From NCBI RefSeq assembly GCF_000499845.2, contig NC_023758.2, forward strand, positions 9,196,619-9,260,618: a DNA stretch of 64,000 bases. The letters run 5' to 3'. This document shows, in pieces, positions 34,655 through 46,030 of the stretch (position 1 is its first letter; every line of letters starts with the position of its first letter). The notes beneath the pieces are model-generated. The model searched no databases, had not been told where the DNA came from, and saw nothing but the letters and a program-made list of their open reading frames with translations. Source of the stretch: Phaseolus vulgaris (taxonomy: Eukaryota > Streptophyta > Magnoliopsida > Fabales > Fabaceae). Position numbers and translations under genes: made by a program.

Positions 34655-35352
34655 TGATGGCATTTCATGAAGGTCTTCTTGAATCATGTGAGAAAAAGTG
34701 GTGCGGAAGCTATGAAGGTGTGTGAGCAAGATCCTCCTAAGAGTGGTGTTGATCTTGAAGGTGCATGATGTGTATGAAGCTAGGGAGGTTCGGCCAACCC
34801 AAGGAGAGGTGAAGGAGATGAAGTTTAGAGCCTAGAATTCTAGGGAGAAGCAAAGCTTGGCACAAAATGGCAGCATAACTTTACTCACAATAAACTTGAA
34901 AATACAAGGTGTAGGCTCCTCCTTTTATAGGTTAAGGAGGACCATAATGCAACCCTAATGCTAGCCAAATGAAATGTAAATGTGAAGCACATGGGTGCAC
35001 ATGGCACATGGGTGCACAAATGAGCACATGGGGAGGGGTGTGTCTAGTTTTTATGCTCACCCCCTCCATGGGCTTTCTAGACTGGCCTTGGTAAATTTAG
35101 AGGTTTTTTTAGAAACTCTAAGTTTACCCAGGTTGGTGTTTTAGGTGCCAAAATTAATTCTAAGAAAATTACAAATAAAGTTCCTATGCTAATTTTGACA
35201 AGAAATTAAAGTCTACTCTACACTAGAGTTTATGGCATTTGAACATGTAAAAGAACGTCTTCTTGGATCCTCTTAGCCATAACTCTATGGTTGGCCCAAA
35301 TCTACCCTTTGGTGGGCTTGCATGTGGGCTTGTGCTTGGGCCTCTTCCATCA
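34655..35352 (-). repeat. G4 3' LTR
   Basis: It is 698 bp, ending CCATCA on the + strand. The - strand TATA box here is intact (CTATAAAAGG, complement at 34921-34930). Confidence 0.9.
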
Positions 35353-35518
35353 TCCCCTCCCTCTTGAAAAGGATTTGTCCTCAAATCCATTGCTTCTTCT
35401 TCTTCATGGCTAGGGGAATGGGTGTGGCTGGATGGTGTCCATCATCTCCTTCTCCTTGAGAAGATCTATTCTCAGATCTAGAGATTTGATCTCGGATAGC
35501 AGCCTCTTGCTTCTTCAA

Positions 35519-37255
35519 CTATGCTTGCCCTCCCGGATCAAACGTCCACCTAGGGGAATTATCAAATAAAGCAAATGAGTTAGTTGAAGCAGTTATATAC
35601 AAATCAATTTTATGAAGTTGCCATTTTTGTTTTTCTTTTGTTTTTGGCAACTTTTTACAATATTTCTCTTTTGATGGTTGCATGTGTTCTCTAATCCTCT
35701 CATGCTTTGTAAAATTTTCAATAGTGGTTACTGGGTCCTTAGGCATAATTCCTTTAGAAAGTGGTAACAACGCAAAAAGAGAAAGAGGACTATGTTCACA
35801 TACAACTTCAAATGTAGAAATATTAGTAGTCTTGTGGACTACTCTATTGTATGCATGCTCAATAGAAAAAGGATACTCATCCCAAGAATTGTGGTTGGCT
35901 TTCATGATTTCTCTAGGCATAGTAACAAGAGCTATGTTTTCAATTTTATTTTGACCATTCTTTTGAGGATGATAAGAATTTGAAAAGGACAACTTAGTTG
36001 CAAGTTTTTCCAAGAGAATCCTCAAATGATGGTTTTCAAATTTTGGAGCTCTATCCAACACTAAGTTTGAAGAGAAATCATGAAGACTTGTCACTTCTTT
36101 AAGGAAGAGTTTATCCATGTCCATGAAAATGAAATCAAAACCTTTTGTTGTCCTAGGAAGATCTAATATGAAATTTAGGTTTATGTCTTCCCAAGGATCA
36201 TTTGCAAAAGGTGAAGGAGTATAGAGTTCATGAGACATCGCCTTAGATGTATTTTTAAAACACGGAATGTATCTAGGGTAATATCTTTGAACATCTTTTC
36301 TCATGGGTGACAATAATTTTCCTTTTAAAAGCTCTAGAGTTTTATCAACTCTAATTTGACCCATGAGTTCTCCTTCATGAAGGATTTCTCTTTTATGTGT
36401 GAAGGTAGTCTCGTTGATACAACCTTTGTTCATGGAAATTTCAATTCTTTGCAAAGGTTGTCTCAATAAGACATGACAAGTTTCTTTAGGCACTACTTTA
36501 CATAAAAAGTTGTCTTTGTAGATGCCTATAGATGACTTGACCTTCACTTGGTGATATCTTGGCATGTATGTAAAATAATCTACTATATTTTTATTTATGC
36601 AAGCCTTTTTTAAGGATTCTTCTTTTTTTTCTAGGCTTGCAAGTGTTCCTTTACAAAAGGTAAGGCTAGGTTGTTCAACAAGAGGTATATTTTCAAATGT
36701 ATTTTCAATTTTTCCTTCTTGTTGAATGACCTTGTGGGAAGGAACACTCTTCTCCCACGCCTTTTGTTTTCCAAGGGTTTTCTCTTGCTTTTCTATTTTT
36801 ACATTTTCTTCACTCTCACTAGCTTCTTTTTCTTGGCTACTATTCTCATCTTTGTCCCTTAAGATCATAGATCTTTCATTGAAACATTGAGATGCTAATT
36901 GATCATTGCCAAGGTATTCTAAACATGGAATTTCTCTAGCTGGAGTGTGAGAGATATGGTTGGTTAGGTTTTCTTGTCTCTCTTTCCTAGCTCTCCTAGG
37001 GAATTGTTGATGATATTCATTTTTCCTAAGACTTTCTTCCCCAAGATAATCATGATGTTTAGAGTTAGATGCATGAGAATGTAATTTTTTTGAAAATTGA
37101 GACTTCTCATTCTTTGCTTTAGTCAATTCATTAGTTTTGATCTCATTCTCCAATTGTTTAGATGAAATTGATATAATATCCTTAGTAAGTTGTTTCAAAA
37201 GAGATTTCAAGGATTTCACCTCACTTTTAAGAGATTTAGAGGAGTGAGAAGACAT
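35519..37255 (-). CDS. G4 fused gag/protease-like/integrase-like ORF without RT
   Basis: An uninterrupted 578-codon frame from the ATG at 37255. Compared with CRM2 Pol: residues 1-110 are Lys/Ser-rich with coiled-coil character; about 110-130 align to the zinc-knuckle region but only two of its Cys remain ('CLEYLGNDQLASQC'); about 210-270 align to the protease C-terminal part ('SIGIYKDNFLCKVV'). RT and RNase H are absent. From about 290 it aligns to integrase ('EGELMGQIRVDKTL'), with the zinc His/Cys lost, the first catalytic Asp changed to Asn ('NFILDLP'), the second kept ('LDRAPKF') and the Glu changed to Lys ('NGQNKIENI'). It cannot act as protease or integrase in the usual way. A structural or RNA-packaging role, or none, is open. 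Absence of stops over 578 codons in a copy with about 1.4% LTR divergence suggests either youth or selection. Confidence 0.75.
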   Translation of the reverse strand: MSSHSSKSLKSEVKSLKSLLKQLTKDIISISSKQLENEIKTNELTKAKNEKSQFSKKLHSHASNSKHHDYLGEESLRKNEYHQQFPRRARKERQENLTNHISHTPAREIPCLEYLGNDQLASQCFNERSMILRDKDENSSQEKEASESEENVKIEKQEKTLGKQKAWEKSVPSHKVIQQEGKIENTFENIPLVEQPSLTFCKGTLASLEKKEESLKKACINKNIVDYFTYMPRYHQVKVKSSIGIYKDNFLCKVVPKETCHVLLRQPLQRIEISMNKGCINETTFTHKREILHEGELMGQIRVDKTLELLKGKLLSPMRKDVQRYYPRYIPCFKNTSKAMSHELYTPSPFANDPWEDINLNFILDLPRTTKGFDFIFMDMDKLFLKEVTSLHDFSSNLVLDRAPKFENHHLRILLEKLATKLSFSNSYHPQKNGQNKIENIALVTMPREIMKANHNSWDEYPFSIEHAYNRVVHKTTNISTFEVVCEHSPLSLFALLPLSKGIMPKDPVTTIENFTKHERIREHMQPSKEKYCKKLPKTKEKQKWQLHKIDLYITASTNSFALFDNSPRWTFDPGGQA

Positions 37256-39099
37256 GACTAAAGCTTTGTGTGTAGAAGTATTTTACCTTGAGAAAATTTA
37301 GGGAAGTCAAAGAAGGTAGTCTTCCAGGTAAGGGAGGTGAGTCACAAAGGACTACTTAAGTACCAAGCCTTTGCCTTAGCCAAAAACTATCCCTCAATGT
37401 CTTCACACAAAACTTCCTCTTAGTAAACTACTTAGAACACAATTAAGTTGAGAAATCAAAACTTTTTTTTTTCAATGCAAGAAAACAAATGTATGCTAAC
37501 TAATCAACAAAGCTAGTCGGTTTAACACAAAAATAAGCATGCGAAGCGTCACTACTAAGCAAAAGAAAAGACAATTACAAACAATTTAACAATTGCTAAT
37601 TAAGAATTCTATACTAGTCGGCCCTAGGTGAGGCTTCTCGGATACTTTGAGCCCTTGAAGACACACTCACCGTCTAAATCGTAATTAAGAGGTAATTAAC
37701 ACAAACTAAGTTGCAAAGAAATTAAGAAAAACTCCCTTTGTTCATCCTCTTTTTGCTAAGTGCACTTCCTTGTTGTCTTTGCTTGTTGATCCTCCAAGTG
37801 TTTGTGGTGTTTTTCAAGAATGCTTGTTTCGGCCTTGGCTTTGTTTCCCCTTAGAATGAAGGTTTTAATTCTCCAATTCCAGCACCTATCAAAAGACTAG
37901 ACCTTACCCAAGTCAAGTTTCCATTCAATTAAGCACCAAAGGAGAAATAAATTCCAGCACCAAATTAGAGGTCAAAGAACAAAAGCAAGAAACAATTTAA
38001 TTGAATAAAACAGTACCACCAAAAGGAGTTAGATTATGACAACTAGAAAGAGGTCCAAGAAATATTAAGCAAGCAAATAAAAGGTACCAAAATAAAGGTA
38101 GGCACACAAAAGAATCCTAAGAATGGCACTAGAATTAGATGACCAAATAAAAAAAACAGCACCACTGGAAAATGTTGTGGGCCAGAAACGTGTTTTTCCC
38201 CAATTTATGCTGAGCTTTGTTTTTAAGATATGATTCTGAAATTTGATATGCAAGATATTCAAGATCTTAGCTAAATTCTGGCTTTGGAATCACTCAAAAC
38301 GCATGCACCAATTTTTTTTAATAAATTTTGCAATTTTGGTGTTCAGTTACGCTAGTTGTAGCGCCTCAGATTTGCACACTGATTTTAAAAGATTTATCAT
38401 TTTTTTTTCTGTTGATTCTTTTGGACTAATTCTTTTTTTTTTTCCTTTCTATAACACTTCAAACTTGCATATTCCAGAGAATCAAAATTTTCCTATGAGT
38501 GAAAATATTTTTCTGGAACAAAACAGCCAGCACAGAAAATTTGAAACAGTGGATTCTGGAAACTGGAAACAAAAACAGCAAGATACCAAAATTTAAACAC
38601 AATAGAATTTGTGAAATAGAATTTGTGTAGGATCTAAACACAAATAGGAACTCAAACTAAAATTAAAAAGGCACCAAAAGATCAAAGAACAGCAGATTCA
38701 AAGCAATTAAAGATACCCAAAATCAAGAAACAATCAAGCCAAATAAAGGACTACTAAGAATTGTTGACATTGTGGATGAACATGACTTGACAAAACATAT
38801 AAGATTCAGAAACTAAAGACTTAAAAGCATAATATGAACCAAATAAGAAAGCAATAAAGACTCAAAATCCTAAAAGAAAATAGCAACTCAAAGGTGTATG
38901 GAATCCTATCACAATTTGCACAAGAACTTGTTCAAGATCAATTGAACAAAAGTGCTTCGGTTGGATCTTCCACAAAGCACACCAAAAACAAATTAAAATG
39001 CAAAAAACAGCAAGACGATTATGGAAAAGATAAACAACATGAAATAAAAGAAGAACTAGAAATGAAAAGACCAAAAGCAACTCATCTTGAAGAACCCAA
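37256..39099 (-). other. G4 5' leader, 1.84 kb
   Basis: AT-rich, with no coding frame of note. Segments resemble the CRM2 leader (for example near 38770-38810 against 61160-61200, sharing the order of AACATGACT and GACAAAAC motifs). The unusual length is typical of CRM-like leaders. Confidence 0.6.
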
Positions 39100-39112
39100 G
39101 CTCATGATACCA
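39100..39112 (-). other. G4 primer binding site (initiator-Met type)
   Basis: The - strand reads TGGTATCATGAGC just inside the 5' LTR. The first eight bases match the initiator-Met tRNA complement. CRM2 has the same sequence up to the last bases. Confidence 0.7.
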
Positions 39113-39114
39113 AA

Positions 39115-39812
39115 TGATGGCATTTCATGAAGGTCTTCTTGAATCATGTGAGAAAAAGTGGTGCGGAACCTATGAAGGTGTGTGAGCAAGATCCTCCTAA
39201 GAGTGGTGTTGATCTTGAAGGTGCATAATGTGTATGAAGCTAGGGAGGTTCGGCCAACCCAAGGAGAGGTGAAGGAGATGAAGCTTATAGCCTAAAATTC
39301 TAGGGAGAAGCAAAGCTTGGCACAAAATGGCAGCATAACTTTACTCACAATAAACTTGAAAATACAAGGTGTAGGCTCCTCCTTTAATAGGCTAAGGAGG
39401 ACCATAATGCAACCCTAATGCTAGCCAAATGAAATGTAAATGTGAAGCACATGGGTGCACATGGCACATGGGTGCACAAATGAGCACATGGGGAGGGGTG
39501 TGTCTAGTTTTTATGCTCACCCCCTCCATGGGCTTTCTAGACTGGCCTTGGTAAATTTAGAGGTTTTTTTAGAAACTCTAAGTTTACCTAGGTTGGTGTT
39601 TTAGGTGCCAAAATTAATTCTAAGAAAATTACAAATAAAGTTCTTATGCTAATTTTGACAAGAAATTAAAGTCTACTCTACACTAGAGTTTATGGCATTT
39701 GAACATGTAAAAGAACGTCTTCTTGGATCCTCTTGGCCATAACTCTATGGTTGGCCCAAATCTACCCTTTGGTGGGCTTGCATGTGGGCTTGTGCTTGGG
39801 CCTCTTCCATCA
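39115..39812 (-). repeat. G4 5' LTR
   Basis: It is 698 bp. The position of the TATA box (39381-39390) reads CTATTAAAGG on the - strand instead of CTATAAAAGG as in the 3' LTR and both solo LTRs. Confidence 0.9.
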
Positions 39813-39817
39813 GAACA

Positions 39818-40400
39818 GGTCATAAGACACCCTAGGTGGCGCCTTGTTCACAATGTACTGGTCGACGAAAAGCTTCGAAAACTGCTAGAAATTGGTTATG
39901 TGACCTGTAGGCAAGCTAACGAACCATTCTAGCGCTGTTCCCTGGAGCGTGCTCACAAACATCTTGCAATAGACAGCATCTGAGCCTCTTGACAGCATCA
40001 TCTGCGTCTGGAACGTAGTGAGATGTGCTTCAGGATCCTCCACGCTGGTGAAAGAAGCTTTCACAGGTACTACGCTCGTAGAGATCGGCGTGTCCGTGAT
40101 CGCCTGAGCGAATGGCATCGGAAAAACGCGCGGAGGTGATGACGGTGCAACTTCCTCCACCGTTGTGCGTCCTCTCTGCTCATGAAGAGCTTGACGCAAC
40201 TCCTCAGTGACTTTGCTGAGCTCTTCATTCCTGGCCTGAGAGGCGACCAGGTCTTCATGCATCTTCGCCTGCTCTATGCGCGATGCCTCCACATTTTCTT
40301 GCAACGCGGGCATGATCTCCATCATTTGCGCCATGGTCATGGCGCCTTCTGCAACAGCTGGCACAACGGGACTGGAACGCGTACTTCTCATCTTTCTCAT
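39818..40400 (-). pseudogene. Tat3 gag N-terminal part
   Basis: The ATG at 40400 opens a Met/Gln/Glu-rich coiled coil followed by the capsid start, homologous to Tat1 gag. A TAG at 39885-39887 stands in the 'TGHITNF' region. Reading continues to 39818, where G4 interrupts, and resumes at 34649. Confidence 0.88.
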
Positions 40401-40810
40401 GAAAAATCAACAGATCAAGCTTCAGCGGACAAAACCTTCACCAATGAAACAATCGATCCAGCAATCAATCGATCAAAACTCTCAAACTCCAGAGAACTTC
40501 CAAGAACACAATCGCAACAGCAAAAACCTCCATAGAAACTTGCAACCTTGACACGAACCTACCGCTTCTCCTCCAGAACTCCCGATTCACCGGTCATAAA
40601 CACGAATGAACGGTAAAAACTTCAATTCACCGATTGAAACTCACATAAGCGGTAAGAAACCTCAAACCACCGATTGAAACTTTGAACGAACGGTGAAAAA
40701 CGCCGATAATGGTTGCACCAGCACACAACCACACAAAAACCGCAGAAACTTCAAGAACTCACGCTGTGGATGGGAAACACGCTTTACACGGCCCCACGGT
40801 GGGCGCCTGA
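40401..40810 (-). other. Tat3 leader and primer binding site
   Basis: Non-coding leader between 5' LTR and gag. At its end, 40790-40808, the - strand reads GGCGCCCACCGTGGGGCC, the same tRNA-Lys-type site as Tat1 and Tat2 but preceded by TCA rather than TTT. Confidence 0.65.
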
Positions 40811-41766
40811 TGATCCTGCCGGTTGACTCGAGTGCAAGAGTCTTGCCACGTCAAAGGGTATCTTCTCTCGATCAGCTTCGCACCACGCTAGCCTTCGATC
40901 TCCACGTCTCAAAACCTCTCGAGAACCTGAAGAAAACAAAGACACAGAATGGCGCCGCTGCGGGCGATCGCGCTCCGACGTTCAAGTCAGTGACGGAATC
41001 ACCAAATATTAAGAGAGAAAAGCTAAACTCAAGGAACCGTGTAAATGTTCTCTCAGCGTACTCAAGTGTTCTGAAAAACGTAAAGAAGTGTTCTAAACGC
41101 GCGAACCTCAGAAGTTCGTTAGAGTTCCTTATATACCTGAGCACTTTCTCTCTCCTGATGGTTACACCTCTGGACAAGTGGCTCGCATCCAGCTGTACAC
41201 GTGTCACCATCTGGAGCCCCCTTCTACTTGAGCGTCACCTCTACTCTTCAAGCTATTCGACTAAGTTACCCATGCAAGGAGTAACTCGGTGCGTAGCTCC
41301 CTTGGAGCGTGATCTCTTCTAAGTGGCGAGTACGGGGTGTCACCATGCACACCTTCTCTGTGGTCTCGCCTGCCGCTATCACGATCTGTTTCACTTGCGC
41401 ATCATGCATGTTCTGGGAAACTGTTCCCTTGCCTCGACCTCTAGCTAGGGAATGATCATCTGATAACCTCATCCTTCGTGCCTGTACCTCTTGAAAGCCT
41501 TAAGCAAGCCTTCCTGATCTTACGGCGATGTGCCTCACTCGGCGGTCCCTAACCATCTGATCTCCTAGGACTCACACACGGCGACTATGACAAAAGCTTG
41601 GTGACCGCCGGTTATACATACTAGAGATCGGAGAACGCCAAGTTAACAATTGGCGACTTCATAGACTTCCCGATGTGCTTCCCTTCTGCCAGCCATGTGT
41701 TCCGCTCAACGCGCCTATGTTATCGCTTGCTGCCACGTCATCACTTCCGACTACCCGATCGGTACA
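40811..41766 (-). repeat. Tat3 5' LTR
   Basis: It is 956 bp, with eight differences from the 3' LTR. The probable TATA box is TATATAAGG on the - strand at 41128-41136. Confidence 0.9.
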
Positions 41767-41771
41767 TAAAC

Positions 41772-42496
41772 ATTTAATAAGCACATGCTTATTGCCACGT
41801 GCTCTTCTGACTTGATCGTTATTCTGTGCAGAGGGTCCCTCAGCGCCACAACCCAACTTAGGGTTATTCCATTGTGTGGGCCCTCTTTCCTCGAAGTGCT
41901 TCTGGCGCGTGGGGTGACTTCCTGGGTGCCAACTCATGCGCCCCAACCTCTAGTCACTCACCTTGGGAGTGTATCTACCTTTCTCTCGTACCATGCACGT
42001 GGTTCTCCCCTAGGCGTGGCCTCCTCATCGTCGTATCTGTCCCAGGGTTTCCCAGGGGTGGCGCGGGTACTTCACGAGTCAAGTTACCCCCTGCTGGTAC
42101 TAGAACTTATGTCTTTGAAGCCACCTTTCTTTTCTCTTCATTGCTGTTCTGAGCCTCCGGGGCCCGAGACTTCCTCATGGTATTACCCCCCCTCCATCGT
42201 CTTTCCTGCCCATGGGTATCGGGGGGTAACACCGTTGATGTCTTAACTTTGACTATTTCTTAACTTGGTGACGCCTTAACCTGGCGATGCCTTAGAGTGG
42301 CGACGCCTTTCTTGGGCGATGCCTTTGCGAGGCGACGCCTTTCTGGGGCGACGCCTTTGCGAGGCGACGCCTTTCTTGGGTGATGCCCCAAGTGGTCAAC
42401 CTATTGACTTTCCTTCCCTTCTTTGGGGCCCTCGAGCGGTCCCACCATGTGTTGACTTTGACTTTGACTTTTTGGTCAACTCCCCAGGACGGTACA
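41772..42496 (-). repeat. Tat2 3' LTR, second segment
   Basis: This continues 22895-23384 after Tat3 and ends GGACGGTACA. GGCGACGCC-type repeats lie at 42266-42385. The polypurine tract adjoins at 42497 (- strand ACTGGGGGGCTTG). Confidence 0.9.
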
Positions 42497-43207
42497 CAAG
42501 CCCCCCAGTCTTGAGCTGATAACTTGTTTTCAGCGAAAAGACTAAGGCCTCGCCCTATTGTCCACGTGGCATTCTGATGACGTGTCATTCTCTGATCAGC
42601 TGACGTGACATTCTCCGTACCGCTGATGTGACGTACCTTCGAGTGCTCTGACGATGCGACATTCTCTGAGCGAGAAAGGTGATGCTTTGGGTCATGCTCT
42701 AATCTCTTCACACGTGGCTTAATTGCACGATCAGCGCTTGGTGCCCTTTGCTCTTCAAGTTAGCGCTTAATCCTTCGACACGTGTGCGATCTAACGGCTG
42801 AGGGTGTGCGTCGTTAGGGCTTCTTCGAGTTAACGTTATAACCTTTCAAAAAATGCGCGCTTAGAGCACTGTTTCATCACTTCTCATTTCTTTCATACTG
42901 TTCACCTTCTTCTCCGAAACTCTCTCTGCATTCTTTCTTTGCACCCCGCCTTTCGTTAACCCGATCACTCAAAGGTACGGTTTTTCTTCTTCGATGACTC
43001 CTTCTCTTTACTGTATTGCCCTTGTAACTGCCTGGGACTGTTTATTTTCTCTGCATTTCTGTGTTCTACTTGTTTCTTCGTTTTTTCCCCTTTCTTCTCT
43101 TTTCCGCATGGGTAGGATTTTTCTAGGGATTTCTCCCCCCTTTGCTTCTTCGAGCCTTCTTTGCTGAACCTTTGCCTTTTCTTCTTTCTTCAGCTCTTCT
43201 TCAATCC
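42497..43207 (+). other. Leader of the Tat2 antisense gene, with an intron
   Basis: A donor CAAAG/GTACGG at 42975 and an acceptor TTCTTCAG ending at 43193 give a 219-base intron just before the ATG at 43208. The exon edge 'GATCACTCAAAG' resembles Tat3 'GATCACAAAAAG' at 24679-24690. No other gene is visible. Confidence 0.6.
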
Positions 43208-45318
43208 ATGGCGCGAACAAAAATAACTCCCAATCCCCCTCCCCCAAGTGCTCACTACAAGGCCCTCTATTCATGGGCTTCTGAAGAGCTATAGAACAAA
43301 TGCACCAAACTGACCACTGTTGAAGACGTAGAGAATCACCTAGGTGACTTGGGGTTGTACAACTTTAACTCCTTCTGTAAAACCCACGATTCTCATATCT
43401 CTGTTCGCCATGGCACCCCTGGGGAGCCAGTTTGTGTGGACGACAGGTCCAATGGGGGAAAACCTTTCTTCTTCCTCTATCAAGCGGTATTCAAACGCAT
43501 TAGTCTGCGCCTCCCATTCACACCCTTCGAGAGGGAGCTGCTCACAGAGGTCAACGTTGCCCCTGCCTAACTACATCCGAACGGCTGGGCCTTCGTAAGG
43601 GCCTTCCAAATCTTGTGTGGGTACTTGGGCATCCCACCATCAGTGGATGTTTTCCTCCACTTCTTCGAAGTATAAAAGTAAGGGAAAAGTCTCTGGGTGA
43701 GCTTTTCCAGGGTTGCTGGCAGGATCCTCTTCACCCTCTTCCAAAACTCCTTCAAGGGTTGGAAGGGCAACTTCTTCAGGGTGTGTTGCGCCAAGCACGA
43801 CCCTACAGCCCTGGATGGCTTTCCCTTATATTGGACGGAGAAGCCCAATCCCACCAAACCCAAGTCTCTGGATGAGTTGGCCTCTGCTGACAGGGAGGTC
43901 TGCGTCGCGTTGGCTGGCCTGAAAGTCATCTTCCACACCCCAACCTTGATTTCACGCAAATTTAAGGCCAACGCCTTCTCTACATACTTCGGTAGGGAGT
44001 TTTGACTTTTACTTTTTCTTCATATCTGATTCTTAGTCGTGCTTCTCTCCGATTATTGTGATCAACGTTTGTCTGTTCTAATCTCCATGCGTGTTGTTGC
44101 TTTGTAAATTTACTTTAGCAGTAGGATTGAATCATGTGCCTGGTTCTGAGTTCAAATATTGATTCCATGCTTTCGTGTATCGCCATATACATTTGATACT
44201 TCCCCCCTAACTAACCTTTGTTGCTTGTTTGTCTTGGTGCAACATTGGTGATGGATTCTGCAACAAGGGTTGAATTGGCCAGGTCTCTGAAGGCTCGCCT
44301 TGGCGTGTAGTCTGCAAAGGCTGGTGCCTCCATCACTTCCCCCCTCAATTCCAACTCATCACCACCATCACTACCACCCCGCTCTTCTGGAACACCCAGC
44401 TCTCCCCACCAAACACCAAATTCCCCTCTTTAATCAGAAACACCTTCCACAGCCCAAACACCTCACTCTGCCCCAACAATCCAAACACCTCACTCACCCC
44501 TTCCCATCACTGCAGTCCCACTGGCTGCAGCTAGCGCTCCCTCCATAGCCCCTTTTGACAAAGGCAAGAGGGTGCTCACCGTTTCCTCCGAGGATGATGA
44601 CTCGGATGTGGGGCTTGCCTACAAAAGAAGGAGGACCAACCGAGTCGTCCACTCGCGCTCTCCTACACCTCCACATGGGGGATCCCTGAGGGACAATCCC
44701 CCTAGCGCCACGTCTCCCCTATGCCAATCATTCCAAGATGAGAGGGTGGTGGAGTCCATGCCCTTACCAGCACCAATACCAACACCACCTCCACCATCAA
44801 CAACACCAACACCAACCGCCCTAGCAACCACCCCCGGACTCATAGCAATTCCCCCTCCCATCATGCAACTGATGAGGGGTTTTAATGACAAGACGTCGCC
44901 AGGGGAACCTTCCGGCGCCCCACGGTCAGAGGGCATGCCTTACTACATGGGTGCCTTCTTGGCCGTGGCCCTTGAGTGGCGTGCCCAAGCTAAGTCCAAA
45001 GCTGTCGAGGCACATGCGCTTCAAACTCGATAGGAAGTGGCTGCCCTGAAGGATGAGAAGGAGAACTTATGCCGCAGCTGGGCGTGTCAGGAGGAGGTCT
45101 ACAAGGCCTCCTTGCGAGATGCCCGAGACTCCACCATTGCAGAATTGGAGAAGGCAAAGGAGAAACTTATTGACAATATGGCCGATACCTTTGCAGAGGG
45201 ATTCAAGGAGGCTCTGGCTCAAGCTTCTTGTGAAAACCCGGGAATCGACATCTGCAACTACACCCCTCTTAACCATATAGACGATGAGAAGGTCGTTCCC
45301 CTCGACCTTGGGGATTGA
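43208..45318 (+). pseudogene. Tat2 antisense gene, decayed
   Basis: Exon 1 (43208-43991) encodes the same globular domain as Tat3 ('RLPFTPFERELL', 'VNVAPA'), with in-frame stops at 43292 and 43568 and more near 43675. An intron donor stands at 43992. The expected acceptor near 44240 reads GTGCAA instead of GTGCAG, so it may be dead. Exon 2 (from about 44251) holds a basic start, stops at 44308 and about 44433, a Pro/Thr-rich linker, an acidic-basic patch ('SSEDDDSD', then 'YKRRRTNR') that looks like a nuclear localisation signal, and a coiled coil ending in the conserved tail ('EGFKEALAQASC'). It is homologous along its whole length to the Tat3 antisense gene and, at the C-terminus, to Tat1. 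Confidence 0.75.
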
Positions 45319-46030
45319 ACTTTACTTATTTAAACTTCATTTGTAAATTTGTATTTTCTAACACTTGCTCTGTAATTCTAACACTTAGCTTCATTTAAAT
45401 GTTTATTCGAGCTTTATTTTTACATCCTCATGTACTTGTAGCTTCTCTGTTTTATTGCTTGCTTTACTAAATCAAAGGCGTAATTGATACTTACTTTCGA
45501 TGCATCGCTTCTTCGCCTTGTCTTTAACTCTTTAGGTAGCACGTGACCTTCTCTCTTACCCTTCCCCTCTGAGTCACGATGCATACCCTTCTCTTGATCT
45601 TTCCACTTAGAACCCCACTTGGCCTTTTATGTGCGAGGAATCTTCCTCATGAAGGTGTCGCCTGCCTCGTCATTGCCCAAAGGCAAGGGAGGATTTTAAC
45701 TTTGCGTATTTTCCTTGTCTCTGATAACTCATGCTTTTATGCTTCTCTTTCTTACTTTTCGAGTTTCTTTTTCCCTTTGAACTTGTAAAATCTTCGCCCT
45801 GCTTCTTACTTACCTCATCGCTTTAGGATTAAATGGGGAGTCTCTTCTTTTTTGGCCTCGACATCGCTCAAAGGCGTGGGGGACTTGTCCCACCTGTATT
45901 GGGTATCTACTCTCGAGGAGAGACCTGCTCTGGGTGTCCTCAACGTGTCTAAACACTTTGGGACAAAAGTCGCGCTCTGGTGCCCACGCCCACGGAGAGG
46001 TCTATACAATAGTACCATATCGTCCATGAA

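Larger units (their letters stand above)
34655..39812 (-). mobile_element. G4: compact non-autonomous gypsy element related to CRM
   Basis: The LTRs are both 698 bp (34655-35352 and 39115-39812) with about ten differences by eye. TSD GAACA at 34650-34654 and 39813-39817. The total is 5.16 kb, shorter than CRM2 (7.76 kb). It carries a Met-tRNA-type primer site and one 578-codon ORF with gag, protease and integrase resemblance but no RT. Its leader shares motifs with the CRM2 leader. It must depend on an autonomous relative for reverse transcription. Confidence 0.88.
23385..41766 (-). mobile_element. Tat3: Tat-lineage Ty3/gypsy retrotransposon inside the Tat2 LTR
   Basis: The LTRs are both 956 bp (23385-24340 and 40811-41766) and differ at eight positions by eye, seven of them transitions. 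The TSD is GAAAC (23380-23384) against TAAAC (41767-41771), one mismatch. Genes are on the - strand and an antisense gene is on the + strand. The LTR sequence is unlike that of Tat1 and Tat2, so it is a separate family. It contains a solo LTR and the G4 element. Confidence 0.92.

Noticed and set aside
39723..39932. 69-codon + strand frame spanning the G4 LTR and Tat3 gag
   Set aside because: It is antisense to Tat3 gag in its second half and arises from the chance join at the G4 insertion.
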